Positions 8,360 to 16,154 of a stretch of 23,411 nt of DNA are shown here, one piece after another. Source of the DNA: RBC101 sp052387735 (GTDB lineage Bacteria > Gemmatimonadota > Gemmatimonadetes > Gemmatimonadales > Gemmatimonadaceae). Location: assembly GCA_052387735.1 (NCBI GenBank), contig JBQTIW010000064.1:1-23411 (forward strand), given 5' to 3'. Made by a program: the position numbers and the translations under genes. Below the pieces are notes generated by a model. It was not told where the DNA came from. It searched no databases and saw only the letters and a list, made by a program, of their open reading frames with translations. Numbering within the stretch: the first letter of the stretch is position 1; each line of letters starts with the position of its first letter.

Positions 8360-9577
8360 ATGAACCTCAGACAGCTGGGCTTGACGCTGGCGATGCTCTT
8401 CTCGGTGTCCCTGGAGGCGCAGGACCCTGAGAAGGGAAAGGCGCCCGCATCGGCCTCCGGATGGGAGCCATCACCGGTCGTCAAGAGCACGTTGAGATCG
8501 ATCGCCGCGAGCTTCCAGCGACCGCTTCATCCACTACTCCATGGCGTAGTTCCAGGCGGCGGGGTGGGAGCCGGCATCGGATACAAGGCCCCGCTCTCCT
8601 CCCCCTGGGTTGCCGAGGCCAGCGCTGTCGCCACGGTGCGGCGATTCTGGAGCGTCCAAGCCGGCGCGGGTTACCGTGGCGAGCGCGCGAAGGTCGAGAC
8701 CTACGCTCGTTCGCGTGACATGCCAGAGCTCAGTTTTTTCGGCCCGAGTCCAGACAGCAGGTTGGGCGACCGCACCAGTTTCCGACTGCGGGAGCGTGTG
8801 CTTGGCGCGTTGGGATCGGTCCGCGTTGCGCCATGGATGAGGGTCGGTGGTCGCGTCGAGGAACTCTGGCCCGACGTGAATCGGGGTCGCGAATCTGGCC
8901 TGCCGAGTATCGAGGACCGATTCGACGAAGCACGTGTGCCTGGCCTCGCGACGCAGGCGCGCGAAGCACGCTACGAAGCCTTCATCGATCTGGACGTTCC
9001 TGCGGCGCTCGGGGAGGCACTACACCAGGGGACCCAATATCGCATGGCGTATGCGATCTTCAGCGATCGGGAGTCCGAGCGCTTCTCGTTTCGCCGTCTC
9101 GAGATCGAAGCGCGGCAACGGTTCGCCCTGTTTGGCCCGTATCGTCGTCTGACGCTGCACGGCCTGGTATCGACGATCGACGCGGATGTGGGGCACGACG
9201 TTCCGTTCTACCTGCAGCCCACGCTTGGGGCGAAGGGCTACCTTCGCAGCGTTCATGACGACCTGCTGGGATCGGACGGCACGCGGGCCACGCTGCGCAG
9301 CTTCAGGGACTACCGGTTTCGCGACCGGCACCTGTTGCTGTTGCAGGCGGAGTACCGCATTCCCATCTGGGGACTTGTCGACGCCACGGCCTTCGCCGAT
9401 GCGGGGAAAGTAACGAGCCGGCGAGGGGATCTCGGCCTCGGGGGTCTGAAACGGAGCTATGGAGTCAGCCTCAGCATCATGCGCAGGACCTCGACCGCGG
9501 CACGCGTGGACGTCGCCGTGGGAGGGGGAGAGGGCGCCCGAGTGCTGCTGAGCTTTGGTGGCGGCGACAGACGATGA
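8360..9577 (+). CDS. Omp85/BamA-TamA-like outer-membrane barrel protein without POTRA domains
   Basis: A 405-residue exported protein with signal peptide (residues 1-20, ends SLEAQ). Alternating hydrophobic strands run through its whole length. The C-terminal third resembles the Omp85/bacterial surface antigen barrel: a run LRSFRDYRFRDRHLLL followed by LQAEYRIPIWGLVDATAFAD and AGKV matches the order of the conserved L-R-G-Y/F motif, the EYRFP strand and the F-x-D-x-G strand, with G replaced by S in the first. No POTRA repeats are seen, so this would be a barrel-only member. Its TGA overlaps the start of the next gene (ATGA, 9574-9577), pointing to coupled expression with the kinase-like lipoprotein. 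Family assignment is from motif order and is moderately secure; the role (pore, secretion or insertion) is not known. Confidence 0.68.
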   Translation: MNLRQLGLTLAMLFSVSLEAQDPEKGKAPASASGWEPSPVVKSTLRSIAASFQRPLHPLLHGVVPGGGVGAGIGYKAPLSSPWVAEASAVATVRRFWSVQAGAGYRGERAKVETYARSRDMPELSFFGPSPDSRLGDRTSFRLRERVLGALGSVRVAPWMRVGGRVEELWPDVNRGRESGLPSIEDRFDEARVPGLATQAREARYEAFIDLDVPAALGEALHQGTQYRMAYAIFSDRESERFSFRRLEIEARQRFALFGPYRRLTLHGLVSTIDADVGHDVPFYLQPTLGAKGYLRSVHDDLLGSDGTRATLRSFRDYRFRDRHLLLLQAEYRIPIWGLVDATAFADAGKVTSRRGDLGLGGLKRSYGVSLSIMRRTSTAARVDVAVGGGEGARVLLSFGGGDRR

Positions 9578-10551
9578 GCGCCCTGGCCATCGCGCAGTCG
9601 CCGCTTGACGGAGTCCGTGCGCATCGCTGGCTGCTCCTGATCGTTGGACTGTATACGATGCCGCTGGGCTGCGCGATTCACCGCCGCCCTACCGTGAGCC
9701 CGTCCACCATGGCGGAGCTGTGGGAGGAACCGACGGACATCGAACAGCGCGATCTCCTGCATGGACCAGGTGGACCGAGCGCTTCCCCGCAAGCGGGTGG
9801 TCGGTTCCGGTTCGTCGCACTGAAAAGCACAGGTACGCAGCCCGGCTACGACGTGAAGGACGAGAAAGGGCAAGAGTGGAGCGTGAAGCTCGGCGTCGAA
9901 TCGCGCGTTGAGGTGGCGGTCTCGCGCATTGTCTGGGCCGTCGGATATCACCAGCCCGTCGTCTACCATCTGCCGCAGTGGACTCTCGTCTCCGAAGACA
10001 AGGAATCGACGCAGACGGGCTCGCGATTCCGGCTCGAACCACCTACGCACGAAAAGCGGACAGAGTGGTCATGGCGCGACAACCCGTTCCTGGGCACCCG
10101 TGAGCTCGCCGGCTTGTTCGTTCTGATGGTCATGGTCAACAACTGGGACCTGAAAACGGCACAGAACGCCCTCTACGAAGTCCATGAGAGCGGGGAGGAC
10201 GACCGCACCTGGTACGTGGTACGGGATCTCGGGGCCTCGCTCGGGAAGAGCTCCTGGCTGAGTTTCGGATCGAAGGATGATCCCGCGGCGTTTGAACAGG
10301 AGCCGTTCATCAAGGGGGTCGAGAGCAATCGGGTGCGCTTTCACTTTGACGGCGCCTGGCTCGAGCCGCAGCTCCACGATAGTGTCACACCTGAGGACGT
10401 GCGTTGGATCTGCAGACTTTTGGCGCGACTGTCTGCACGGCAGTGGAGCGATGCCTTCCGCGCCGGCGGGTTCAGCGAAGCTGAGGCCGATCGGTACATC
10501 CACCGCATGCAGGAGAAGATTGCGGAGGGCATGAAGGTCGGATTTCGCTAG
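9574..10551 (+). CDS. Probable lipoprotein with a kinase-like (CotH/HipA/FAM20-type) catalytic signature
   Basis: A 325-residue protein. Residues 18-33 are hydrophobic and end in PLGC (C33), an approximate lipobox, so it is probably an envelope lipoprotein. The rest resembles an atypical kinase fold: a beta-hairpin with invariant-like lysine (EWSVKLG, K105), a following helix acidic residue (E109 or E113), a catalytic-loop-like NNWDLKTAQNALY (N190, D192, N198) and a metal-loop-like VVRDLGASLG (D218). Spacing between the last two is about 25 residues, as in CotH and HipA type kinases. The start overlaps the Omp85-like gene by ATGA, so the two products are likely made together. I infer a phospho- or nucleotidyl-transferase acting on an envelope target. 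If exported, its ATP source is a problem; loss of the lipobox would make it cytoplasmic. Function is not established. Confidence 0.6.
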   Translation: MSALAIAQSPLDGVRAHRWLLLIVGLYTMPLGCAIHRRPTVSPSTMAELWEEPTDIEQRDLLHGPGGPSASPQAGGRFRFVALKSTGTQPGYDVKDEKGQEWSVKLGVESRVEVAVSRIVWAVGYHQPVVYHLPQWTLVSEDKESTQTGSRFRLEPPTHEKRTEWSWRDNPFLGTRELAGLFVLMVMVNNWDLKTAQNALYEVHESGEDDRTWYVVRDLGASLGKSSWLSFGSKDDPAAFEQEPFIKGVESNRVRFHFDGAWLEPQLHDSVTPEDVRWICRLLARLSARQWSDAFRAGGFSEAEADRYIHRMQEKIAEGMKVGFR

Positions 10552-10577
10552 CCCTTGCGCTCGCGCGAAGCCGGAAA

Positions 10578-10604
10578 CCCAGTCTCGCAACCGGCGACAC
10601 TGGG
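10578..10604. terminator. Stem-loop downstream of the kinase-like gene
   Basis: CCCAGT-c-TCG (10578-10587) pairs with CGA-c-ACTGGG (10595-10604) around a 7-base loop, with one C-C mismatch. It lies 26 bases after the 10551 stop and has the position of a terminator, but no T-run follows. Confidence 0.4.
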
Positions 10605-10662
10605 CCCCTGTACCCTGTTGCGAGTTGCGGCCAAACGTAGCGCAGCGACCGCGAGCCGGGAG

Positions 10663-10697
10663 CCAGTGTCGTTCGTGATCAACGACAACCACACTGG
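10663..10697. repeat. Second imperfect stem-loop, related to the previous one
   Basis: CCAGTGT plus CGTT (10663-10673) can pair with AACG (10681-10684) and ACACTGG (10691-10697), with a 6-base bulge. Its arms share the CCAGT...ACTGGG core with the stem-loop at 10578. Two related hairpins in one convergent gap suggest a duplicated terminator or a small dispersed repeat. Confidence 0.35.
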
Positions 10698-10792
10698 GCA
10701 TTTGCTTCCGCAGGTGACTCAGGCAACAGCGACACTGTGCAGCTGCTTTTCGCGGTGACACTCCACCTCGATGCCGTCTGCTCGTGCAGTGC

Positions 10793-11980
10793 CTACTCGA
10801 TCACCATCACCTGATATCGACTGTCCGCGAGCGCACCGGCATTGTTGCGACATTCGACGTTCACGCGCAGGTCGGTCGGCGCGACGTTCCCCCAGCTCAC
10901 GACGATGCAGGATGAGAAGCCGGCGCCGTACGAAGAGACCTGAACCGTCTCGGTCGCCCCGGGCAGCTTCTGCAACACTCTGAAGAGAACGGCATAGGTG
11001 CCCATCGCCGACCGGGTGATGTGAATAGATCCGCCCGAGGTGTTCCGCCGATACGAGGCGCTCGGAAAGTAGGCCGCGCTCGACGGCTGGTCGGCCCAGG
11101 CGAATCCGAGTCGCCGACCGGGCCGGCCTTGTTCGACCAGGAGGACGTCGTACCGTACATCGATCGGCGCTGCCGTCGTCACGTAGCACAACACACTCGC
11201 TGTCGATCCCCATGAGCCGACCTTGCACAACGTGCGTGGGCTGCCGTAGGCCGTGACGAAGTAGTTCTCGGGAAGACCACCGATCGGGCGCGGCAGCCGC
11301 AGGTCGACGTTATAGTTGCCCACGGCGAACCGACGAATCTTGATCGTGTCGTTGGCGCTCGTGTACGCGTACGAGGCCGAAGGGATGTACAGGGCCGACG
11401 CCGGCTGATTGGCCCAGGCAAAGCCGGAGCGTCCGGGAAGTGCGCCGTTGGCGACGAGCAGGACCGTGAAGCGGGAGTCCAGAGGATTCCCCACGACGTC
11501 CGCGCACTGTACGCGCACATCGAGGTCGTTGGCAGCATCACCCCAGCTCATGATGACGCAGCGTCGCGCGCCACCGCCGTAGGCGGTCACGAGGATCGTC
11601 TCCCGATTGAGCGGGAAGATGAAGCCTTTGGCCATGAGGCCGAAGCGCACCGTGTACGCACCGACACCGGTCCGAGTGATCGTATTTGCCCCGCCTTTAC
11701 CGTTGTACGAGTACGCCGTCGACGGTGTGTAGGACGCGGCAAGCGGCTGATTGGCCCAGACATACGCAAAGCGATTCGACGCCGCAGCGACGACCTCGGC
11801 GTCGGCCACGCTCCGGGGGACGCGTACATCAGTGAGCGATACGGTGTCCTCGTCCGCGACGTGGCCGATCACTCTGGGAGCCGTCGAGGGCTCGGCGCAC
11901 GCGGCGAGCGCGGCAGCTGTCAGGCAGAGTCCCAGAGACCACCGGGACCTGAAACAATGGGTTCGAGCGTAGCACGTCAT
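10793..11980 (-). CDS. Lipoprotein with three tandem ~105-residue cysteine-pair repeats
   Basis: A 395-residue protein that I do not recognise as a named family. Residues 14-28 form a lipoprotein signal ending LAAC (C28). Three homologous repeats follow at about 71-176, 186-283 and 292-394. Each opens with AWANQP or a close variant, then YxPSxxY, a central strand ending GxYxV, an (E)TxxVTAYG-like strand and CxVxSWG, and closes with a second cysteine and an LLV/MVI strand. The cysteine pairs are 141/159, 252/265 and 358/377, one pair per repeat, suggesting one disulfide each. The strong AGGGAGGG ribosome binding site just upstream supports this start. Composition suggests stacked beta-sandwich domains on the cell surface or periplasm. 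It is transcribed alone, divergent from the helicase gene. Possible roles are adhesion or ligand binding; this is inference. Confidence 0.75.
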   Translation of the reverse strand: MTCYARTHCFRSRWSLGLCLTAAALAACAEPSTAPRVIGHVADEDTVSLTDVRVPRSVADAEVVAAASNRFAYVWANQPLAASYTPSTAYSYNGKGGANTITRTGVGAYTVRFGLMAKGFIFPLNRETILVTAYGGGARRCVIMSWGDAANDLDVRVQCADVVGNPLDSRFTVLLVANGALPGRSGFAWANQPASALYIPSASYAYTSANDTIKIRRFAVGNYNVDLRLPRPIGGLPENYFVTAYGSPRTLCKVGSWGSTASVLCYVTTAAPIDVRYDVLLVEQGRPGRRLGFAWADQPSSAAYFPSASYRRNTSGGSIHITRSAMGTYAVLFRVLQKLPGATETVQVSSYGAGFSSCIVVSWGNVAPTDLRVNVECRNNAGALADSRYQVMVIE

Positions 11981-11987
11981 GGTCTTA

Positions 11988-11995
11988 CCCTCCCT
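11988..11995 (-). promoter_or_regulatory. Strong Shine-Dalgarno for the triple-repeat lipoprotein
   Basis: On the minus strand AGGGAGGG lies seven bases upstream of the ATG at 11980. It is the clearest ribosome binding site in the window and fixes this start. Confidence 0.7.
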
Positions 11996-12176
11996 CTCAC
12001 ATCACCACTGCGTGAACATCAGGCGGGTCGCGCGCATCACGCATCGACTCGCGGACACAGTGAAGAGGTAGGCAGGGTCAACTGGCTGAACACTCGGGTA
12101 ACTACTGCTCGGGCGAGCTCATTCGCGTGTCCCGCTGGATCTGGCCGCTCGTGTCGTCGTAGCTTGCCAGAGTCGT
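11996..12176. promoter_or_regulatory. Divergent spacer between lipoprotein and helicase genes
   Basis: This gap must hold promoters for both divergent genes. The only structure I see is an inverted repeat TGCGTGA (12009-12015) / TCACGCA (12037-12043) with 21 bases between the arms, which could be a regulator site on the lipoprotein leader. No clear -35/-10 pair was found. Confidence 0.35.
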
Positions 12177-15100
12177 ATGGCCATACCCTTCCACATCGCC
12201 GGCGAGTTCCCCGCCCTTACCCGCCAGCGGGGCGATCAGTACTGGCGAGAGGGGCGCGTCGATCTCGTCGCCACTTCGCACAATCGGATCGAGGCCATCG
12301 TCCGCGGTACGGTCGCGTACACCGTCGCCATCACTCGCAATCGCAAAGGTGTGCTGGGCTTCAGCTGCAACTGTCCGTTCGCCGCCGACAGGTACGTCTG
12401 CAAGCACATTTGGGCAACGTTGCTGGAAGCAGATACGTCCGTGGGAATCCCCGGATTCTCGCCTGCGTCACCGGTCGCCAAGCGGCGACCGGAGGCTCCT
12501 CCCCCACCGGAGTGGACCACCAAGCTCCGGACGCTGGCGGCGCGAATGTCAGTTGCTTCTGCTGCCGGCGCGCCTTCGCCGACCTGGCCGCAGGGCAAGC
12601 GGGTGGTCTACATCCTCGACTTTCACGAGACGTCGTACCGTCAGAACGGTCTCGTGGTCGAGTTGGGCGTTGAGTCGCTTCTCAAGACTGGTGAGTGGGG
12701 CGCACCCAAGGCCTTTCGTCTCCCCGAAAAGGTCTGGCAGTCGGCGCCCGACGCACTCGATCGCGAGGTCGCGCAGATGTTGCTGGGAGCGCAACCGGAG
12801 TACGGGTATCAGGTGGTCGGCACCAGCGCGAAACGCTACATCGTCGCACCCACGGCGTTCGACACTACGCTGCGCAAGATGGCAGAGAGCGGGCGCGCGC
12901 GTCTCCGAAACGACGACGATCGCGGCGTCACCGCATTGACATGGGACGACGGAGGCCGGTGGCACTTTGAGCTGGAGATCACCCCAGAACCGGCGGTGCA
13001 GCGGTACGTGCTGCAAGGGGTGTTTGTTCGTGATGAGGAACGCCTGGCGCTGCACATGCCGGAGATCCTGATGCGTGGTGGCCTGTTCGTGCACGACCAT
13101 CGGCTCTCCCGCTTCGTGGACGACGGGCAGTTTGACCTGTTGTACGCTTTGCGGACGGAGCTCAGCGTCGTTGTTGATGCCGACCAACTGCTGGACCTGC
13201 TCGACGAGCTCCATCGCCTTCCACGCTTGCCGACGTTGCGCCTCCCCACGGACTTCGCGATCACCACCTCACAGGGGACGCCGAGGCCGCGACTCGATCT
13301 CACGACCGCGGGACCGGGAGGTACCACCGATCGCATCGAAGGCACGTTGTCGTTCGACTACGATGGGACTCGTGTCGACGCCTCAGACCCTCGCGCCTCG
13401 CTCTTCGACAAGGCAACGCGTCGGCTCGTGCATCGCGCACGGGAAGCAGAACGTGCCGCTGCGCAGGCGTTGCTGGCCGCCGGTTTCAAGCAGGAGCAGT
13501 CGTACGACTATTCACGAGGCGTGCTTCGACTGGCCTCGAGCAAGACGTTTCGCGTGAGCTCGGAGTTGATGAACCAGGGCTGGGACGTCGGGCTGGAGGG
13601 CCTCCCCATTCGTCCCGCCATCGATTTCGAGGTGGAGGTGTCCACCGGCATCGACTGGTTTGACGTGAAGGGTGAGGTGCGGTTCGAAGGCGTGAGCGCT
13701 TCGCTGCCCGAGCTGCTGGGCGCGTTGCGCAAGGGCGAGCGTCTTGTTCCCCTGTCCGACGGCTCATTCGGCCTGCTGCCTGACGAGATGTTGGAACGCG
13801 TGGTATTGCTGGCGTCGACCGGCGCATTGAGGAACGGCAGCCTGCGCTATTCGCGCGGGCAGGCCGGTGTGCTCGACGCACTCCTGGCAGCGACGCCTCG
13901 CGTGAACGTGGACGCGATGTTCGCCCGCGTTCGGACGGAGTTGCGCAGTTTCGACGGTATCGCGCCGCGCGATCCGCCGGTGGGATTCCATGGCACGCTG
14001 AGACCGTATCAGCGTGAAGGACTGGGATGGCTCGGCTTCCTGCGGCGGATGGGCTTTGGAGGTTGCCTGGCCGATGACATGGGGCTCGGCAAGACCGTGC
14101 AGGCGATTGCGCTGCTCCTGGAGCGGCGGGAGGCCAGCGATGGACCCTCGTTGGTGGTCGTGCCTAACTCCCTGGTGTTCAATTGGCAGCAGGAAGTGGC
14201 GCGCTTTGCACCGGACCTGCGGGTGCTCGCCCACCATGGCGGCAAACGCAAGCGCGAGGCACCAGACTTTGGTGACGTCGACCTCGTGATCACGACCTAC
14301 GGGACGCTCCGACGCGATGCCGTTGCCCTCGCCGCGGTGGAGTTCGACTACGTCATTCTCGACGAGGCGCAGGCGGTCAAGAACGCCGAGACTGCATCGT
14401 CGAAGGCAGCGAGGACGCTCCGCGCGCGGCATCGGCTGGCGATGACGGGCACGCCAATCGAGAACCGGCTGACAGAGTTGTGGAGTCTGTTCGAGTTCCT
14501 CACGCCCGGGTTGTTAGGGTCTTCGGCGCACTTCGCGCGAGCGGTGGGACGCCCGAGCGCGGACGCGCCGTTGCCACCGACCGATTCCGATCCCGGTCGC
14601 GCGCTGCTCGCGCGCGCGCTGCGCCCGTACATCCTGCGTCGCACGAAAGAACAGGTCGCGCCGGAGCTGCCGGCCAAGCTGGAGCAGACGCTCTTTGTTG
14701 ATCTCAGCCTCGCAGATCGCCGGCGCTACGACGAGTTGCGCGACCACTATCGGGCCTCGCTGATGGGTCGCATCGCAGCAGCAGGAATGGCCCGCTCCAA
14801 GGTGCACGTCCTCGAAGCCTTGCTGCGCCTTCGACAGGCCGCCTGTCACCCGGGACTCATGAAGCCGGAGCTGGCGGGTGAGTCGAGCAGCAAGCTCGAT
14901 GTGCTGGAAGCGCGCGTGAGTGAGATCGTCGCAGAACGGCACAAGGTGCTGGTGTTCTCACAGTTCACCAGCCTGTTGGCGATCGTGAAGCGCGCGTTCG
15001 ATCGAGCCGGGATCGTGTACGAGTATCTCGACGGCAAGACGCGCAAACGTGAGGAATCCGTCAGGCGTTTTCAGGAGGCGCCCGATTGTCCCGTTTTTCT

Positions 15101-15392
15101 CATCAGCCTCAAGGCGGGCGGGCTGGGGCTCAACCTGACGGCGGCGGATTACGTATTCCTGCTCGATCCGTGGTGGAACCCCGCGGTCGAAGCGCAGGCG
15201 ATCGACCGCACCCATCGCATCGGGCAGACCCGGCGGGTCTTTGCCACGCGGATCATTGCCCGGGATACGGTGGAAGAGAAAGTGTTGCAGCTGCAAGAGC
15301 AGAAGCGGGACCTCGCCGACGCGATCATTCGTGCGGATACGGGGCCGCTGTCGACGCTGACGCGGGAAGATCTGGAGTTGCTGTTGACCTGA
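12177..15392 (+). CDS. SNF2-family DEAD/DEAH ATPase with N-terminal SWIM zinc finger
   Basis: A 1071-residue Swi2/Snf2 ATPase, a DNA-dependent motor thought in bacteria to remodel protein-DNA or transcription complexes (RapA is a distant relative). A SWIM zinc finger lies at C64, C66, C75 and H77 (CNCPFAADRYVCKH). A long middle region (about 120-600) is less conserved. The ATPase core begins near 610 (LRPYQREGLGWLGFLRR), with motif I DDMGLGKT near 635-641, DEAQ near 730, TGTPIENR, and the C-terminal lobe with VFSQFTSLL, LKAGGLGLNLTAADYV and QAIDRTHRIGQ near 1008-1018. All core motifs are intact. The architecture (SWIM, insert, SNF2_N, helicase C) is common in bacterial members of this size. 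The following gene lies 41 bases downstream on the same strand. Confidence 0.95.
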   Translation: MAIPFHIAGEFPALTRQRGDQYWREGRVDLVATSHNRIEAIVRGTVAYTVAITRNRKGVLGFSCNCPFAADRYVCKHIWATLLEADTSVGIPGFSPASPVAKRRPEAPPPPEWTTKLRTLAARMSVASAAGAPSPTWPQGKRVVYILDFHETSYRQNGLVVELGVESLLKTGEWGAPKAFRLPEKVWQSAPDALDREVAQMLLGAQPEYGYQVVGTSAKRYIVAPTAFDTTLRKMAESGRARLRNDDDRGVTALTWDDGGRWHFELEITPEPAVQRYVLQGVFVRDEERLALHMPEILMRGGLFVHDHRLSRFVDDGQFDLLYALRTELSVVVDADQLLDLLDELHRLPRLPTLRLPTDFAITTSQGTPRPRLDLTTAGPGGTTDRIEGTLSFDYDGTRVDASDPRASLFDKATRRLVHRAREAERAAAQALLAAGFKQEQSYDYSRGVLRLASSKTFRVSSELMNQGWDVGLEGLPIRPAIDFEVEVSTGIDWFDVKGEVRFEGVSASLPELLGALRKGERLVPLSDGSFGLLPDEMLERVVLLASTGALRNGSLRYSRGQAGVLDALLAATPRVNVDAMFARVRTELRSFDGIAPRDPPVGFHGTLRPYQREGLGWLGFLRRMGFGGCLADDMGLGKTVQAIALLLERREASDGPSLVVVPNSLVFNWQQEVARFAPDLRVLAHHGGKRKREAPDFGDVDLVITTYGTLRRDAVALAAVEFDYVILDEAQAVKNAETASSKAARTLRARHRLAMTGTPIENRLTELWSLFEFLTPGLLGSSAHFARAVGRPSADAPLPPTDSDPGRALLARALRPYILRRTKEQVAPELPAKLEQTLFVDLSLADRRRYDELRDHYRASLMGRIAAAGMARSKVHVLEALLRLRQAACHPGLMKPELAGESSSKLDVLEARVSEIVAERHKVLVFSQFTSLLAIVKRAFDRAGIVYEYLDGKTRKREESVRRFQEAPDCPVFLISLKAGGLGLNLTAADYVFLLDPWWNPAVEAQAIDRTHRIGQTRRVFATRIIARDTVEEKVLQLQEQKRDLADAIIRADTGPLSTLTREDLELLLT

Positions 15393-15433
15393 GGGGCTCG
15401 ACGGATCGCGTGTTTCGCTAGTTTTCCGCGTTC

Positions 15434-16087
15434 ATGACCTCCCGAAAGCCCGGGCGCTCCGCATTCACGCCTCGCGAACTCCGTCTCATCGACTCCTTGC
15501 GCACCCCGCTGCAGGTGCAGCGCTTTCTTCGGGCGTTTCCCTACAACTGGAAGGAGACACTCTGGACGTTTCGCGGAGTCGTGCGGCAGGGCAGCGCGCA
15601 TTGTCTCGAAGCGGTGTTGTTCGCGGCCACGGTGCTGGAGCAACACGGCTATCCACCCTTTGTGCTCGACCTCGAGTCGCAGGACAAGCTCGATCACGTG
15701 CTGTTCGTCTACCGGAGGGATGGGAAGTGGGGCAGCGTGGCGCGGTCGCGCGATGAAGGGCTGCACGGGCGCAAACCCGTGTTCCACACGATTCGGGCGC
15801 TCGTCGATTCGTACATGGACCCGTACGTGGACGGCGAAGGGCGAATCGTGGGATTCGGCGGGGCGATGCTCGACGACGTAGTCCGGACCGACTGGCGATT
15901 CGGCCTGCGGAACATGTGGTCCGTGGAGCAGGCACTGATCCATATGCGACACTCACGGGTGAAGATGCCCGGGGCTCGTTATGCGCGTACGCTGCGCCGG
16001 TTCCGTGAGTTCAAGGTTCGGCATCCGCAGCCCACGGGCGTCGACTGGCGGCGCCATCTTTCGGGCCAGTCGCGGTGGTGGACTTGA
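15434..16087 (+). CDS. Conserved protein with transglutaminase-like Cys/His arrangement
   Basis: A 217-residue cytoplasmic-looking protein without signal peptide. The core AHCLEAVLFAATVLEQHG (C57) is followed by FVLDLES, then DHVLFVYRRDGKWGSVARS (H88) and later LVDSYMDPYVD. A cysteine at the N-terminal end of a helix followed by a histidine-containing strand and a W-G strand resembles the transglutaminase/papain-like thiol fold. To my knowledge this belongs to a conserved bacterial family without assigned function. The start is an ATG 41 bases after the helicase stop; no strong ribosome binding site is seen. The remaining C-terminal third is basic (RYARTLRRFREFKVRH) and could bind nucleic acid or close the fold. 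Catalysis is inferred, not shown; the third residue of a triad is not obvious. Confidence 0.6.
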   Translation: MTSRKPGRSAFTPRELRLIDSLRTPLQVQRFLRAFPYNWKETLWTFRGVVRQGSAHCLEAVLFAATVLEQHGYPPFVLDLESQDKLDHVLFVYRRDGKWGSVARSRDEGLHGRKPVFHTIRALVDSYMDPYVDGEGRIVGFGGAMLDDVVRTDWRFGLRNMWSVEQALIHMRHSRVKMPGARYARTLRRFREFKVRHPQPTGVDWRRHLSGQSRWWT

Positions 16088-16108
16088 GTGACGCCATAGG
16101 CGATGGGC

Positions 16109-16144
16109 AGAGCGGAACAGCAATCGCTCCCCACTTCCCGCTCT
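16109..16144. terminator. Hairpin between convergent genes
   Basis: AGAGCGG (16109-16115) pairs with CCGCTCT (16138-16144), extendable by two A-T pairs with one bulged C. It sits 22 bases after the 16087 stop and 11 bases beyond the 16155 stop of the opposite gene. The position suits a terminator; the lack of a T-run leaves it uncertain. Confidence 0.35.
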
Positions 16145-16154
16145 CGGTTCTCTC

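Noticed and set aside
11861..12673. 270-codon plus-strand frame over the lipoprotein/helicase junction
   Set aside because: Overlaps two supported genes and has shadow-like composition; the helicase start at 12177 with its SWIM finger is in another frame.
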